Shown here: one piece after another, positions 8,506 through 16,871 of the stretch | Numbering within the stretch: the first letter of the stretch is position 1 | Layout: the number at the start of each line of letters is the position of its first letter | Translations under genes and position numbers: made by a program | Notes under the pieces: generated by a model | Databases searched by the model: none | The model's input: the letters and a program-made list of their open reading frames with translations, nothing else | What the model was told of the DNA's origin: nothing | Origin: an uncultured Pirellulaceae bacterium | GTDB lineage: Bacteria > Planctomycetota > Planctomycetia > Pirellulales > Pirellulaceae | DNA length: 34,871 nucleotides | NCBI GenBank assembly: GCA_938082855.1 | Contig: CALKCC010000081.1 | Coordinates: 1-34,871, forward strand | Direction: 5' to 3'

Positions 8506-8578
8506 CACCCCCTAAAGGATTCGAACCTCTGTTTCCGATCGGAGAGATCGGCGTCCTGGGCCACTAGACGAAGGGGGC
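8506..8578 (-). tRNA. tRNA-Glu (anticodon CTC)
   Basis: The 73-nt cloverleaf folds well. The acceptor stem is GCCCCCT/AGGGGGT (first pair G-T), the D-arm region TCGTCTAGTGGCCCAGGAC matches bacterial tRNA-Glu, the anticodon stem CCGAT/ATCGG encloses loop CTCTCCG with anticodon CTC, and the T arm AGAGG-TTCGAAT-CCTTT has one G-T pair. The discriminator is G. CCA is not encoded (the next bases are CCT). Position 37 is C, where A is usual. It reads GAG codons. Confidence 0.93.
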
Positions 8579-8779
8579 AAGTCATCACATACCCGAGGAT
8601 TACTGAGAGTGTAGCAAACGCAGCTAACAGAATCAGAAATCCTGAAAAATCAACGTGTCTCTGTACTAATACAGACATCTACGGGCGAGATATTTCTATA
8701 CTTATATTGATAGTGGAACCTGTCAAGGTAGTCGGACGCTCACCGCTACTGACAGCCACCGTTCACGGATGAATTACTA

Positions 8780-9565
8780 ATGCCTGCCTCGCACTTGTTC
8801 GACCTGCTCTTCAACCCGGATCAAGCTCCGTCTAGCGGTCTCTTTATACTCATTGGCACGGACTACTTCCTGCAGCAGCAGGCGATCGATACCATTCTCG
8901 CAAAAGCCTCCCCTGAAGGCTCAGATAACGTTCGCTGGTTTAGTGACTCGGCTGAATGGGCAGAAGTGATCGACGAAGTCAGTACGGCCTCGCTCTTCGG
9001 AGGCGATGGAAAGCAGGTTGCCGTCGTACCAGCCGTCAACAAACGAGTGAATAACCGGGAGTCGTTTCTTTCGGCAAATAAAGAACGACTTGAAAGATAC
9101 GCTGCGGCGGAATATCACCCAGGGTTGATGGTTTTGATTTCGGAATCCGCTTTGGGCAACTTAGGTCTGGGCAAGACTCTTAATAAAGAAAACCGAGTAT
9201 TCGACTGTCGAATCCCGAATGCCTCGTCCTGGAAGAAAGATGACAAAGCCATTCGAGAGAAGGCTCTAAAGTGGGTCGGCGTTTGGGCGCAAAAGGCCCA
9301 CAATCTAAAGCTCAATAAAGAAGCTGCCATTCGGCTGATGGAGTTGTCTCACGACAACGCTGGCATCGTTGAAATGAACCTGTTGAAACTGGAACTCCTC
9401 GTCGATCAAGGAGCGACTGTTTCTCCGGAACAAATTACGGAGTTTGTAGGCGGCTGGGAGCAAAAGAATACTTTTGAAGTGGTCGACGAGGCATTAGGTG
9501 GTAGTTCGAGCAAAGCACTGCAGCGATTAGATAATCTGTTACGAGATGGCGATGCGCCTCAATAG
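8780..9565 (+). CDS. holA: DNA polymerase III delta subunit, N-terminal part ended by in-frame TAG
   Basis: Delta is the clamp-loader wrench that opens the beta sliding clamp. This 261-residue product begins MPASHLFDLLFNPDQ and shows the delta N-terminal pattern (GLFILIGTDYFLQQQAID), the IPNASSWKKDDKAIREKALKW region, and the middle domain (AAIRLMELSHDNAGIVEMNL, then NTFEVVDEALGG). It stops at TAG 9563-9565, after DAPQ. The same frame then continues without change as IFGGMSYAYRRFVRMTRN and runs to 9898, which is what a complete delta would encode. This protein alone lacks the collar (C-terminal) domain needed for clamp-loader assembly. Either the gene carries a recent nonsense change or assembly error, or the TAG is bypassed, or two polypeptides are made. 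No frameshift is present. Confidence 0.85.
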   Translation: MPASHLFDLLFNPDQAPSSGLFILIGTDYFLQQQAIDTILAKASPEGSDNVRWFSDSAEWAEVIDEVSTASLFGGDGKQVAVVPAVNKRVNNRESFLSANKERLERYAAAEYHPGLMVLISESALGNLGLGKTLNKENRVFDCRIPNASSWKKDDKAIREKALKWVGVWAQKAHNLKLNKEAAIRLMELSHDNAGIVEMNLLKLELLVDQGATVSPEQITEFVGGWEQKNTFEVVDEALGGSSSKALQRLDNLLRDGDAPQ

Positions 9566-9577
9566 ATCTTTGGCGGC

Positions 9578-9898
9578 ATGTCCTATGCCTATCGACGATT
9601 TGTGCGGATGACTCGAAACATGCAAAAGTACCGTCGGCAGGGAGTGGGCGGTATGCAAGCCGCCGAGCAGTGTATCCTCGACGAATTCGGCGAGCGGGCA
9701 GGGCACTTCAAAAAGAAAGAGGTTCTGCCTCAGCTCCAGCAACTCACCAGCGAGCGGATTAATTTCTTTATGCAGTGGCTACTTGAGGCGGATCTGGACC
9801 TTAAGAACCGATTCTCCAAATCGACCATTCCGATGGAAAAGCTACTGTTATATCTAGACCGAGGATTTAAACCAGACAGTTCATCTGGTGGTCGTTAA
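9578..9898 (+). CDS. holA: DNA polymerase III delta subunit, C-terminal collar domain (downstream of TAG)
   Basis: It is in the same frame as 8780-9565. The first ATG after the TAG lies 12 nt downstream, giving 106 residues that begin MSYAYRRFVRMTRNMQKYRR. The helical content (QAAEQCILDEFGERAGHF, SERINFFMQWLLEADLDLK, MEKLLLYLD) matches the helical collar domain that ends delta subunits. It contains no stops or gaps, so selection or very recent origin has kept it intact. A separate start would rely on a weak upstream GGCGG. Joined to the first part through the TAG, the total is 372 codons, in the expected range for delta. The sarcosine-oxidase-like gene starts 10 nt after the stop. Confidence 0.75.
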   Translation: MSYAYRRFVRMTRNMQKYRRQGVGGMQAAEQCILDEFGERAGHFKKKEVLPQLQQLTSERINFFMQWLLEADLDLKNRFSKSTIPMEKLLLYLDRGFKPDSSSGGR

Positions 9899-9908
9899 CG
9901 GGAACTGA

Positions 9909-11045
9909 ATGATGGCAGTTCAACACTTCGAGTTTTTGGTCCTCGGTCTTGGCGGAGTCGGCAGTGCCGCACTCTACCATCTGGCTCGCCGCGGGCATCA
10001 GGTGGCAGGGATCGATCGATTCCCGATCGCTCACGATCGTGGTAGTTCTCATGGACATACTCGGCTAATTCGCCAATCCTATTTTGAACACCCAACATAC
10101 GTTCCTCTGGTGCAGCGAGCGTTTGAATTGTGGGAACAGCTGGGAGTCGAACATGGCCGGGATGTGTATTACGAAACAGGCATCATCGAATGCGGTCCGG
10201 AAGAGGGTGAACTTGTGTCAGGTGTGCTGGCCAGTGCCGCTCAACACAATCTCGATGTCCAGCACCTCTCAGTCGCACAAGCATCGGATCGCTGGCCTCA
10301 GTTTGGATTTTCTGAACACGATGCCATAGTCTACGAACAGCGTGCCGGATTTCTCTTAGTCGAACAGTGTGTATCCGCTCACGTCGAACTTGCTCAATGG
10401 GCAGGTGCCGAGACGTTTTGTGACCAGACCATCCTCGAGGTGAAATCAGAGTCCGACGTTGTTCGCGTGAAGACCAATAAGGCTGAGTTTACTGCCGATA
10501 AGGTCGTTTTGGGAGTTGGGGCCTGGGCACGAGATCTCATTCCTGAGCTGGCTGATTTAATCACGGTGCTCAGAAAACCGCTGCACTGGTTTCAGGCGGA
10601 CGATACTTTGTATTCTCGAAAGAGTGGGTGCCCGAGCTTTTTGTTTGAAACAAAAGCTGGGCATTTCTATGGATTTCCTTCGAGCGACTGTCGTGGGTTG
10701 AAAGTGGCCAGACACTCAGGTGGAGAAGTCGTATCGGATCCATTACAGGTTGATCGGTCTTTGGATGAAATAGAACGGGAGGATGTGCGAAAGTTTCTCT
10801 CCATTCACCTGCCAGGCGTATCTAATCAGCCAACCGATCACACTGTTTGTATGTATTCCATGACGCCAGATAGCCATTTTGTTATTGATCGAAGCCAGGC
10901 GGACGGTCGCATCGTCTACGCGGCGGGCTTGTCGGGACACGGGTTTAAGTTCACAGCCGCTTTGGGAGAAGTACTGGCAGACTTGGCTTCTGACGAGTCG
11001 CCAGCATTCGATCTTTCACTGTTCCAACGATCTCGATTCGATTAG
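9909..11045 (+). CDS. Monomeric sarcosine oxidase / N-methyl amino acid oxidase family flavoenzyme
   Basis: The product has 378 residues. The family oxidatively demethylates N-methyl amino acids such as sarcosine, giving formaldehyde, amino acid and H2O2. The N-terminal FAD fold shows GLGGVGSAALYHLARRG (GxGxxG at 13-18), then RGSSHGHTRLIRQSYFEHPTY, the signature of the monomeric family. Cys314 in CMYSMTPDSHF occupies the place of the covalent FAD-cysteine (Cys315 in MSOX). GLSGHGFKFTAALGEVLADL is the conserved C-terminal flavin segment. Length fits the family. Whether the substrate is sarcosine, N-methyltryptophan or another secondary amine cannot be told. It follows holA by 10 nt and its TAG overlaps the stop of the convergent gene. 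Confidence 0.9.
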   Translation: MMAVQHFEFLVLGLGGVGSAALYHLARRGHQVAGIDRFPIAHDRGSSHGHTRLIRQSYFEHPTYVPLVQRAFELWEQLGVEHGRDVYYETGIIECGPEEGELVSGVLASAAQHNLDVQHLSVAQASDRWPQFGFSEHDAIVYEQRAGFLLVEQCVSAHVELAQWAGAETFCDQTILEVKSESDVVRVKTNKAEFTADKVVLGVGAWARDLIPELADLITVLRKPLHWFQADDTLYSRKSGCPSFLFETKAGHFYGFPSSDCRGLKVARHSGGEVVSDPLQVDRSLDEIEREDVRKFLSIHLPGVSNQPTDHTVCMYSMTPDSHFVIDRSQADGRIVYAAGLSGHGFKFTAALGEVLADLASDESPAFDLSLFQRSRFD

Positions 11046-12478
11046 TTGGGTAGAGAGACAATCGTCTTAGCCACATTGCCGGCCTGATCGATTGCTTCGA
11101 CTTTTACCTTCCAATCGACGGAGCTATTAGGAGCGAGATTCCAACGGTAGATGCCGGTGTTTGGCACGGCGAGTGAGATCTCGTGCCAAGTTGCATCATT
11201 CGCAGTCTGGTAGTGCAGCCTAATGGGACGCTTACCGAAATTGTCATCCGTGGCAGTCCAACGAATCAGAACTTCCGGAATCCCAGCCTCAATGGAATGC
11301 GAAGCGATGCCGGGTTGCAGATTCGGCATCGTGGTATCCAATTTTATCCAGATGTCGGCTGTGGAGTTAGGTAATGGAGGTGTATTGGAAGAAGGGTCCA
11401 TGGATGTGACGATGGTCTTAAACCCGTACGTCCCTTCCCGTTCAATTTCGACTTCAAATGGACTTTGCTTGTCAATGTCCACTCCCCATTGCTCCCAAGT
11501 CTTGCCACCATCCGCTGTGGCCCAAAGTTGAACTTCAGAAATCGTTGCGCCGAAGTCGTCGAGATTGTACTCCAACTTGAATTGAGATTGGTTCAGCTGA
11601 TGAACTTTGACATTGGCCGGCAAACCAATGGTATTCACATTAGCGGTCGTCTCAGCCGCAGCCGATTCTGCCGGAGTTGCCACGGAATGGATGTCTTCAG
11701 ATGTTTGGATGTCTGGACCTGTGTCCGCGGGCCAGCGAACAGCACCTTCATGAGGGACGGGGCCTGTGTACGGGTTCTGAATCGGTTTATAGTTTTCAGT
11801 CCGACGTAAGTTGAGCGGCGGCAGGAAGATCTGCTGTTGTTCGGCATGTTTGTTCTTTGCCGCATCTTCTGCCTGGACTCGGATTTGAACCACGCGGGTA
11901 TCTGTGACGGGTAACCAACGGCCCTGCAATTGCAAAATACCTGGTCGCACGAAAACAGGCTTTCCTTCCAAAGGAAAAGATTCCCAATCCGATTCCGGTG
12001 AGGCTTTCAGTTGAACCTGAACGTTGTTGGCCGAAATGGTCGGATCTGCGATTTGACAGTTCAGCAGCACTTCAGAATTAGAACCACGCTCAGTGCGAAG
12101 CTGGATTTGAGGCGGCTTGGTATCGATGTAAATACGTAGTTCAGGTTTTAGGTCTAACGGGACGACATGCTTTTGAAGATTGGTACGAGTGCAAAACCAA
12201 AATTCGCCATCTCGATGAGCTTTGAAACGAAAAGCCTGTTTATCAAGTCCATCTGGTTCATCCGACCTGTGTTGGATGTGTTGCTTCCAAGTATTCCCAC
12301 GATTCATGGACACCAATAGAGTCACATTGGACGTGCCTCCTTTGTTGTCGACCGAATATGGCAGAGTGATGTGGCGACTGGCGGTTGTATATAGTCTCGG
12401 CATCTGCGCAATACCAGCCGGTGTTGTGAGTAATATCACAAACAGACCGAAGATCAGACGCTGAAAATTGCCGCTCAC
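11042..12478 (-). CDS. Secreted protein with duplicated A-B beta-domain layout, function unknown
   Basis: The product has 478 residues from a GTG start. The signal peptide is FGLFVILLTTPAGIAQ. The mature chain appears to be two copies of an A-B pair. A1 (about 28-119) has SMNRGNTWKQ, GEFWF and ends RIYIDTKPPQIQL. A2 (about 289-385) has TADGGKTWEQ, GTYGF and ends DIWIKLDTTMPNLQ. B1 (about 120-220) and B2 (about 386-478) are Ig- or fibronectin-like, with strands ending in AEDAAKNK and AIDQAGNV. A linker of about 65 residues rich in P, A and T joins the halves. No catalytic residues are evident, so a binding or structural role in the envelope is inferred. The gene is monocistronic and converges on the oxidase with overlapping stops. 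Confidence 0.75.
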   Translation of the reverse strand: MSGNFQRLIFGLFVILLTTPAGIAQMPRLYTTASRHITLPYSVDNKGGTSNVTLLVSMNRGNTWKQHIQHRSDEPDGLDKQAFRFKAHRDGEFWFCTRTNLQKHVVPLDLKPELRIYIDTKPPQIQLRTERGSNSEVLLNCQIADPTISANNVQVQLKASPESDWESFPLEGKPVFVRPGILQLQGRWLPVTDTRVVQIRVQAEDAAKNKHAEQQQIFLPPLNLRRTENYKPIQNPYTGPVPHEGAVRWPADTGPDIQTSEDIHSVATPAESAAAETTANVNTIGLPANVKVHQLNQSQFKLEYNLDDFGATISEVQLWATADGGKTWEQWGVDIDKQSPFEVEIEREGTYGFKTIVTSMDPSSNTPPLPNSTADIWIKLDTTMPNLQPGIASHSIEAGIPEVLIRWTATDDNFGKRPIRLHYQTANDATWHEISLAVPNTGIYRWNLAPNSSVDWKVKVEAIDQAGNVAKTIVSLPN

Positions 12479-12718
12479 TGTTTCAGAATTCCGACAGATG
12501 AATTAATAAGGTTTTGAAGATGTTATTGCTTGCACAATATCCCGTTATCTTTATCGGTATTTGTATGGTTGAGACTGCAAATAATTGTGTTGCAGGCTAT
12601 TTGTAAGGAAACAGAGACTGATATATTGGAGGTTTGGGCATGGAATTGTGTCTCATGCCTGTTTTAGTTAGAAAATCATCTCCCGTCGTCCTACCCCCAG
12701 AGAATAGAAATAAACCAA

Positions 12719-13363
12719 ATGAGTGCTCACGAAAACGTATCAAGAATGATGGAAAGCGGAATTGTGGCTGTGATTCGCGCTGACTCTGGAGAGTTATTAG
12801 CAGACGTCGCTGAAGCGTTAGTGGCCGGTGGCGTGGATGTAATGGAAGTGACATTTACCGTTCCCAACGCTGTGCAGGTAATTCAGGAAGTCAACCGACG
12901 AATCGGTGACAAGATCCTTCTCGGGGCGGGAACTGTACTGGATACAGAAACGGCACGAGCAGCGATTCTGGCTGGTGCTGAGTTTATCGTGTCACCGTCA
13001 ACAGACGTGGAAGTCATTAAGCTATGCCGTCGTTATGACAAGGTCGTGACTCCGGGAATCTTTACTCCGACAGAAGCAGTGACTGCCTGGGAAGCGGGGG
13101 CCGACATCCTTAAGGTCTTTCCTGCAGATATCGGAGGCCCTGCTCATATTAAAGGTCTACGAGGACCGTTGCCTCAATGTCGTTTTATGCCCACCGGCGG
13201 AGTCAACCTAGACACGGCTGCTGCATTTATCAAAGCGGGTTCGGTCGCTTTGGGAGTAGGAGGCTCGTTGGTCGAAAAGAGTGCAGTGGAAGCAGGTGAT
13301 TTCGCTCGGATCGAAGAACTCGCTCGACAATTCAAACAAGTCGTGGCCGAAGCCAGAATGTAA
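12719..13363 (+). CDS. eda: 2-dehydro-3-deoxyphosphogluconate / 4-hydroxy-2-oxoglutarate aldolase
   Basis: This 214-residue class I aldolase has a single TIM-barrel. It splits KDPG to pyruvate and glyceraldehyde-3-phosphate (Entner-Doudoroff) and can act on 4-hydroxy-2-oxoglutarate. Visible residues are GIVAVIR with phosphate-binding Arg20, EVTFTVPNA with catalytic Glu43, GAGTVLD, SPSTD, TPGIFTPTE, the Schiff-base Lys132 in ILKVFPA, and PTGGVNLD for phosphate binding. All are intact and length is typical. It stands alone: no edd, zwf or kinase is adjacent, so its pathway partner is not in view. Its TAA stop directly abuts octamer element copy 2. Confidence 0.93.
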   Translation: MSAHENVSRMMESGIVAVIRADSGELLADVAEALVAGGVDVMEVTFTVPNAVQVIQEVNRRIGDKILLGAGTVLDTETARAAILAGAEFIVSPSTDVEVIKLCRRYDKVVTPGIFTPTEAVTAWEAGADILKVFPADIGGPAHIKGLRGPLPQCRFMPTGGVNLDTAAAFIKAGSVALGVGGSLVEKSAVEAGDFARIEELARQFKQVVAEARM

Positions 13364-13580
13364 CCAGTTAACCAGTTAACCATTTAGCCAGTTAGACAGT
13401 TAACCAGTTAGACAATTAGACAATTAGACAATTAGACAATTGGGCCCGAATACGGCGGTTAAACATAGGCTACAACCACTTGTTGATCTAAAAATGTCCA
13501 ATGGGCTATTGAGAAATGACCAATGTCACATGGTTAAATGGCTAAGTGGCTAACTGGTTAACTGTCTAACTGGTTAAATG
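13364..13580. repeat. Octamer-repeat intergenic element, copy 2
   Basis: The left arm at 13364-13442 holds about ten 8-bp units such as CCAGTTAA, CCATTTAG, ACAGTTAA and ACAATTAG. The right arm at 13529-13580 holds units such as CTAAGTGG, CTAACTGG and TTAACTGT, which are reverse complements. A 24-bp stretch at 13388-13411 is exactly inverted at 13550-13573. The middle (about 13443-13528) includes a core (AATGACCAATGTCACATGG, 13514-13532) shared with copy 4. The left arm starts at the base after the eda TAA. The right arm ends 16 nt before the next GTG start. Confidence 0.85.
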
Positions 13581-13596
13581 AAACAAGGAGCGGAGC

Positions 13597-13881
13597 GTGT
13601 CGGAATTACTAGCAACTCCAGCAACGCGAATTGTACTGAGTGTAGCGATTCTAATAATCTTGATACTGCTTTCGTGGTACGGTTTGACAAACTTTCGGGG
13701 TCGCATCGACGAAGACATCCCCCAGGCCAATGATCACCTCGACAATTTCCGAGAAATTCACAGCAAAGGTGACATTTCCGAGGTCGAATTCCGAAATATT
13801 AAGACTGTGCTAGGTGAACAATTGCATCAGGAACCACCCGAGCTGGATGATTCCAAGGAAGATGCCGATTCGGCCAATTAG
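13597..13881 (+). CDS. Small membrane-anchored protein with SHOCT-like C-terminus
   Basis: The product has 94 residues from a GTG start with AAGGAG a few nt upstream, which decides the start. One transmembrane helix lies at about residues 12-31 (IVLSVAILIILILLSWYGL). A charged cytoplasmic-type region follows that contains GDISEVEFRNIKTVLGEQL. This resembles the short GxISxxEFxxxKxxLL helix-turn motif often called SHOCT, found at the ends of membrane proteins. The tail is acidic (DDSKEDADSAN). No enzymatic residues are seen and no specific function can be given. Confidence 0.7.
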   Translation: MSELLATPATRIVLSVAILIILILLSWYGLTNFRGRIDEDIPQANDHLDNFREIHSKGDISEVEFRNIKTVLGEQLHQEPPELDDSKEDADSAN

Positions 13882-14184
13882 GCCGGTTGTAACAACTACA
13901 ACGTATTCACTTGGCGCACTTATCGAAGCCTGATCTGGGAGATCAGGGATGCAACAAGGAAAAAGACGCACTAGTTGATCGCACGGATGTCGCCAACTAA
14001 TTGTTTTTAGCCCCAAGCATTGCCTGTGAGATTCTTATTTTTGAATCAACTACATTGGCGGCTTATGGCCAAATGCGAGCGAACCCCAGGGAATACCCCC
14101 TCTAACCGCAGCCGTTAAAAAACATGGAAGGGTTCAGTGAACCCAATAAAGAGCTGACGGTTTTGGAGTCCCAAAGGAGAAGCC
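13882..14184 (+). other. clpX leader region with two perfect hairpins, no gene seen
   Basis: This 303-nt gap precedes clpX. CCTGATCT-GGG-AGATCAGG (13929-13947) is a perfect 8-bp stem with a 3-nt loop and no following T-run. GGGTTC-AGT-GAACCC (14130-14144) is a perfect 6-bp stem about 40 nt before the clpX ATG. AAAGGAG at 14173-14179 is a strong ribosome-binding site 5 nt from the start. A weak stem AGTTG/CAACT with AATTGTTTTT (13972-14008) could end the upstream transcript. No open frame with a credible start is seen. Confidence 0.45.
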
Positions 14185-15468
14185 ATGCCAATCGGAAAAG
14201 ACGACGGAAACAAAAAGGGTGGAAGCCAATCTAAGAAGAATGCATTTTGTTCCTTCTGCCGCAAAAGCTATCGTGATGTAGGTCCCTTGGTCGAAGGCCC
14301 AGGCGATGTTTACATCTGTGGCGAATGTATTGAACTTTGCTCAACCATCATTGATACAGAACAACGTCGCAAAGATGGCGATAGTAATCTCTTCAAAGAT
14401 ATCCCAACTCCACGTGATATCGTGGCTCGTATGGATGAATACGTGATCGGGCAGGGTAATGCTAAGAAAGTACTGGCAGTCGCGGTACACAACCACTACA
14501 AACGCTTGAATCACCGTTGGGCTGACAGTGATGTCGAAATCGAGAAATCGAACATCCTGATGGTTGGTCCAACCGGCTCTGGAAAAACTCTGCTGGCAAG
14601 AACACTTGCCCGAGTTCTAAACGTGCCTTTTGCGATTGGTGATGCCACCACGTTAACCGAATCGGGTTACGTTGGCGAAGATGTGGAAAACCTTCTGCTT
14701 AAACTTCTGCACTCGGCAGATTTTGATGTGGAAGCCGCACAACGCGGAATTGTCTATATCGACGAACTCGATAAGATCGGCAAGACTTCGCAAAACGTCT
14801 CGATCACTCGTGATGTGTCCGGCGAAGGTGTTCAGCAGGCTCTGCTGAAAATGCTGGAAGGAACCGTTTGTAATGTTCCCCCTCAAGGAGGACGCAAACA
14901 CCCTGAACAACAATATATCCAAATCGATACGTCTAATATTCTCTTTATCTGTGGTGGAACCTTTGTCGGTGTGGATGACATTGTTCGCAAGCGACTAGGA
15001 AATCAAACCATGGGGTTTGGTCAGCAGGTCGGCTACAAAGAAGAAGCGGATATGGCTGAACTAATGACTCAGGTCACTTCGGACGATGTATTGGAATTTG
15101 GCTTGATCCCTGAATTGATCGGTCGTCTACCAGTTGTGACTTCGTTGACTCCGTTGGATGAAGCTGGTCTGGTTCGTGTTCTCACTGAACCTAAAAATGC
15201 TTTACTTCGACAGTATGAAAGTCTGTTCGAAATGGAAGATTGTCAGCTGAAGTTCTCAGACGATGCGGCCCAGGCGATTGCTCAGCGAGCTATCGACAAA
15301 GGCACGGGAGCTCGAGGCCTGCGATCCATTACCGAAGAAGTCATGCTGGATATCATGTATGAATTGCCGGATCGAGCTGGTTCAGGCAGCTATACGCTGG
15401 ACCTCGAGGTCATGCAAGGCAAGAAGGACTTGTTCGGAGAAGAGCAGCCGACCAAGAAGAGCGCATAA
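14185..15468 (+). CDS. clpX: ATP-dependent Clp protease ATP-binding subunit ClpX
   Basis: This 427-residue AAA+ unfoldase feeds ClpP. The N-terminal zinc-binding domain has cysteines C22, C25, C45 and C48 (FCSFC ... ICGEC). Walker A is GPTGSGKT (128-135), the pore loop GYVGEDVE (161-168), Walker [10 protein letters not shown] (D193/E194), and sensor-2 GARGLRS near 376-381. The loop that contacts ClpP reads MGF (276-278) where many ClpX have IGF or LGF, a mild variation. The start is supported by AAAGGAG. No clpP is adjacent, unlike in many bacteria where clpP lies just upstream. A strong terminator follows, so the gene ends its transcript. Confidence 0.97.
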   Translation: MPIGKDDGNKKGGSQSKKNAFCSFCRKSYRDVGPLVEGPGDVYICGECIELCSTIIDTEQRRKDGDSNLFKDIPTPRDIVARMDEYVIGQGNAKKVLAVAVHNHYKRLNHRWADSDVEIEKSNILMVGPTGSGKTLLARTLARVLNVPFAIGDATTLTESGYVGEDVENLLLKLLHSADFDVEAAQRGIVYIDELDKIGKTSQNVSITRDVSGEGVQQALLKMLEGTVCNVPPQGGRKHPEQQYIQIDTSNILFICGGTFVGVDDIVRKRLGNQTMGFGQQVGYKEEADMAELMTQVTSDDVLEFGLIPELIGRLPVVTSLTPLDEAGLVRVLTEPKNALLRQYESLFEMEDCQLKFSDDAAQAIAQRAIDKGTGARGLRSITEEVMLDIMYELPDRAGSGSYTLDLEVMQGKKDLFGEEQPTKKSA

Positions 15469-15489
15469 TTCTATTATTTATTCCTTCGA

Positions 15490-15526
15490 AGCCCGTCACA
15501 TTCAATTGAATTGGCGGGCTTTTTTT
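15490..15526 (+). terminator. Rho-independent terminator of clpX
   Basis: AGCCCGTCA (15490-15498) pairs with TGGCGGGCT (15512-15520) with one G-T wobble. The palindromic ATTCAATTGAAT forms the inner part. Seven Ts follow at 15520-15526. It starts 21 nt after the clpX stop. The minus-strand reading has no T-run, so it is one-directional. Confidence 0.9.
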
Positions 15527-15608
15527 ATGCCTCGACCAGTCTACTCGATCAGTCTACCGAATTACTTACAAGTCTCTTGCAAGTCCTCTAAGGAGGCTGG
15601 AGAACCGA

Positions 15609-16706
15609 CTAAGCAAGTTGCAGCAGGATCTCAATCCCGCGTTCAATGATGTCGTCGCTGGCAGCATAAGAGATGCGAAAATGAGTGTCCGATTCGCTGA
15701 AGATATTCCCCGGAATAATAAGGAGGTTGTTCTCAATAGCCTTGGCGACGAATTCACTCCCGGTGCCCCAGGGAGCTTTAGGAAATACGTAAAACGCTCC
15801 ACCTGGTTTGACGATTTCGTATTTGCCGCTGAGTGCATCCACGATGCGGTCCCGTTTGTTTCGATACGTGTCCACATAGGGAGTTATATCCACATCCATT
15901 GCTTCCATGCCGGCCCACTGAGCTGGTTGAGGTGCACAGACAAAGCTGTACTGCTGAACCTTGAGCATGGTCGATATAATCTCCGCCGGACCATGTACCA
16001 TCCCCAGTCTCCAGCCGGTCATCGCGTGGCTCTTGGAAAACCCATCAATGACGATTGTGTTTGGATTGACGTGTGCCGGACTGTGGAAGTCTCCGTCGTA
16101 ATCAAAGTGGCGATAGATTTCGTCAGAAATCAGGACAATGCCTTTCTCGAGACACAACTTCCCTAAAGCGTCGACCTCTTCCTGAGAAGGAACGTAACCT
16201 GTTGGATTGGACGGGCTGTTGAGGATGATCAGCTTTGTTTTATCGGTGATGGCTGCTTCCACCTTCCCGATGTCAATTTTGAAATCAGGGTAGGTGTCAA
16301 TCAGGACGGGCACGCCGTCGACTAACTGAATTAATGGCTCGTACATCACAAAAAATGGGTCAAAGAGAATGACCTCATCGCCAGGATCTACCAGTGCCTG
16401 CATCGCCAGCACAAGTCCTCCACTGGTACCGCTACTAACAAATACCTGACGGTCGTCGTGGCCATATTCGGCATCGACAGCCGCTTGCATTTTTTCTCGC
16501 AACACCGGCAGTCCCTGAGTGGGAGTATAGCCGTTATAGCCATCCTGAATTGCCTGGATGCCAGCCTGTTTTACGGCGTCCGGAACATCGAAGTCAGGTT
16601 GGCCGATCGAGAGGTTGACGGGATCCTTGAGTGATCGGGCTAAGTCAAATACTTTGCGGATACCGCTGCTGTCGATACGCTTGCTTCGTTGGGAAATAGG
16701 GCTCAT
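15609..16706 (-). CDS. Class I/II PLP-dependent aminotransferase (aspartate aminotransferase-like)
   Basis: The protein has 365 residues. It is a fold-type I PLP enzyme that moves amino groups between amino acids and 2-oxo acids. Motifs seen are NLSIGQPDFD near the N-terminus, SSGTSGG, NSPSNPTG (Asn167), SDEIYRHFDYDG (Asp195 contacts the PLP pyridine nitrogen), the Schiff-base Lys225 in DGFSKSHAMTGWRLG, and FRISYAAS near the C-terminus with the carboxylate-binding Arg. All are intact. The subgroup resembles thermophilic-type aspartate aminotransferases, but true donor specificity cannot be told. The ATG at 16706 is the first methionine and gives a family-typical N-terminus. It is convergent with clpX and monocistronic. 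Confidence 0.9.
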   Translation of the reverse strand: MSPISQRSKRIDSSGIRKVFDLARSLKDPVNLSIGQPDFDVPDAVKQAGIQAIQDGYNGYTPTQGLPVLREKMQAAVDAEYGHDDRQVFVSSGTSGGLVLAMQALVDPGDEVILFDPFFVMYEPLIQLVDGVPVLIDTYPDFKIDIGKVEAAITDKTKLIILNSPSNPTGYVPSQEEVDALGKLCLEKGIVLISDEIYRHFDYDGDFHSPAHVNPNTIVIDGFSKSHAMTGWRLGMVHGPAEIISTMLKVQQYSFVCAPQPAQWAGMEAMDVDITPYVDTYRNKRDRIVDALSGKYEIVKPGGAFYVFPKAPWGTGSEFVAKAIENNLLIIPGNIFSESDTHFRISYAASDDIIERGIEILLQLA

Positions 16707-16871
16707 GGTTGCCTTATCGTTGGAGGAGATGGTCTTCAGTCGCTTTTATTCTAATCCGAGCGAGACGCTTTCGGAACGGAGGTGGATGATGATTCAAGAA
16801 CAGTCGGAGCATGAATCGGTATAATGAACTCGCGATCACACCTGGTATTCCTTCTCAAGAAAGATTGATAC

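Noticed and set aside
8695-8726. TTGACA on the minus strand (8721-8726) as tRNA-Glu promoter
   Set aside because: The -35 is perfect, but no convincing -10 lies at 16-18 nt, and it is more than 110 nt from the tRNA 5' end.
9563-9565. TAG in holA as pyrrolysine or other recoding
   Set aside because: TAG ends several ordinary genes here, and no pyl genes or downstream recoding structure is seen. Other explanations are listed in the finding.
11042-11045. Overlapping stop codons of convergent genes as an unusual feature
   Set aside because: Four-base overlaps of convergent genes are common in compact genomes.
12640-12783. Short open frame beginning MELCLMPVLVRKSS with GGAGG seven nt upstream, overlapping the eda start
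   Set aside because: The signal is good for initiation, but the frame is short, overlaps eda out of frame and shows no recognisable protein character. It may be a leader peptide but cannot be supported.
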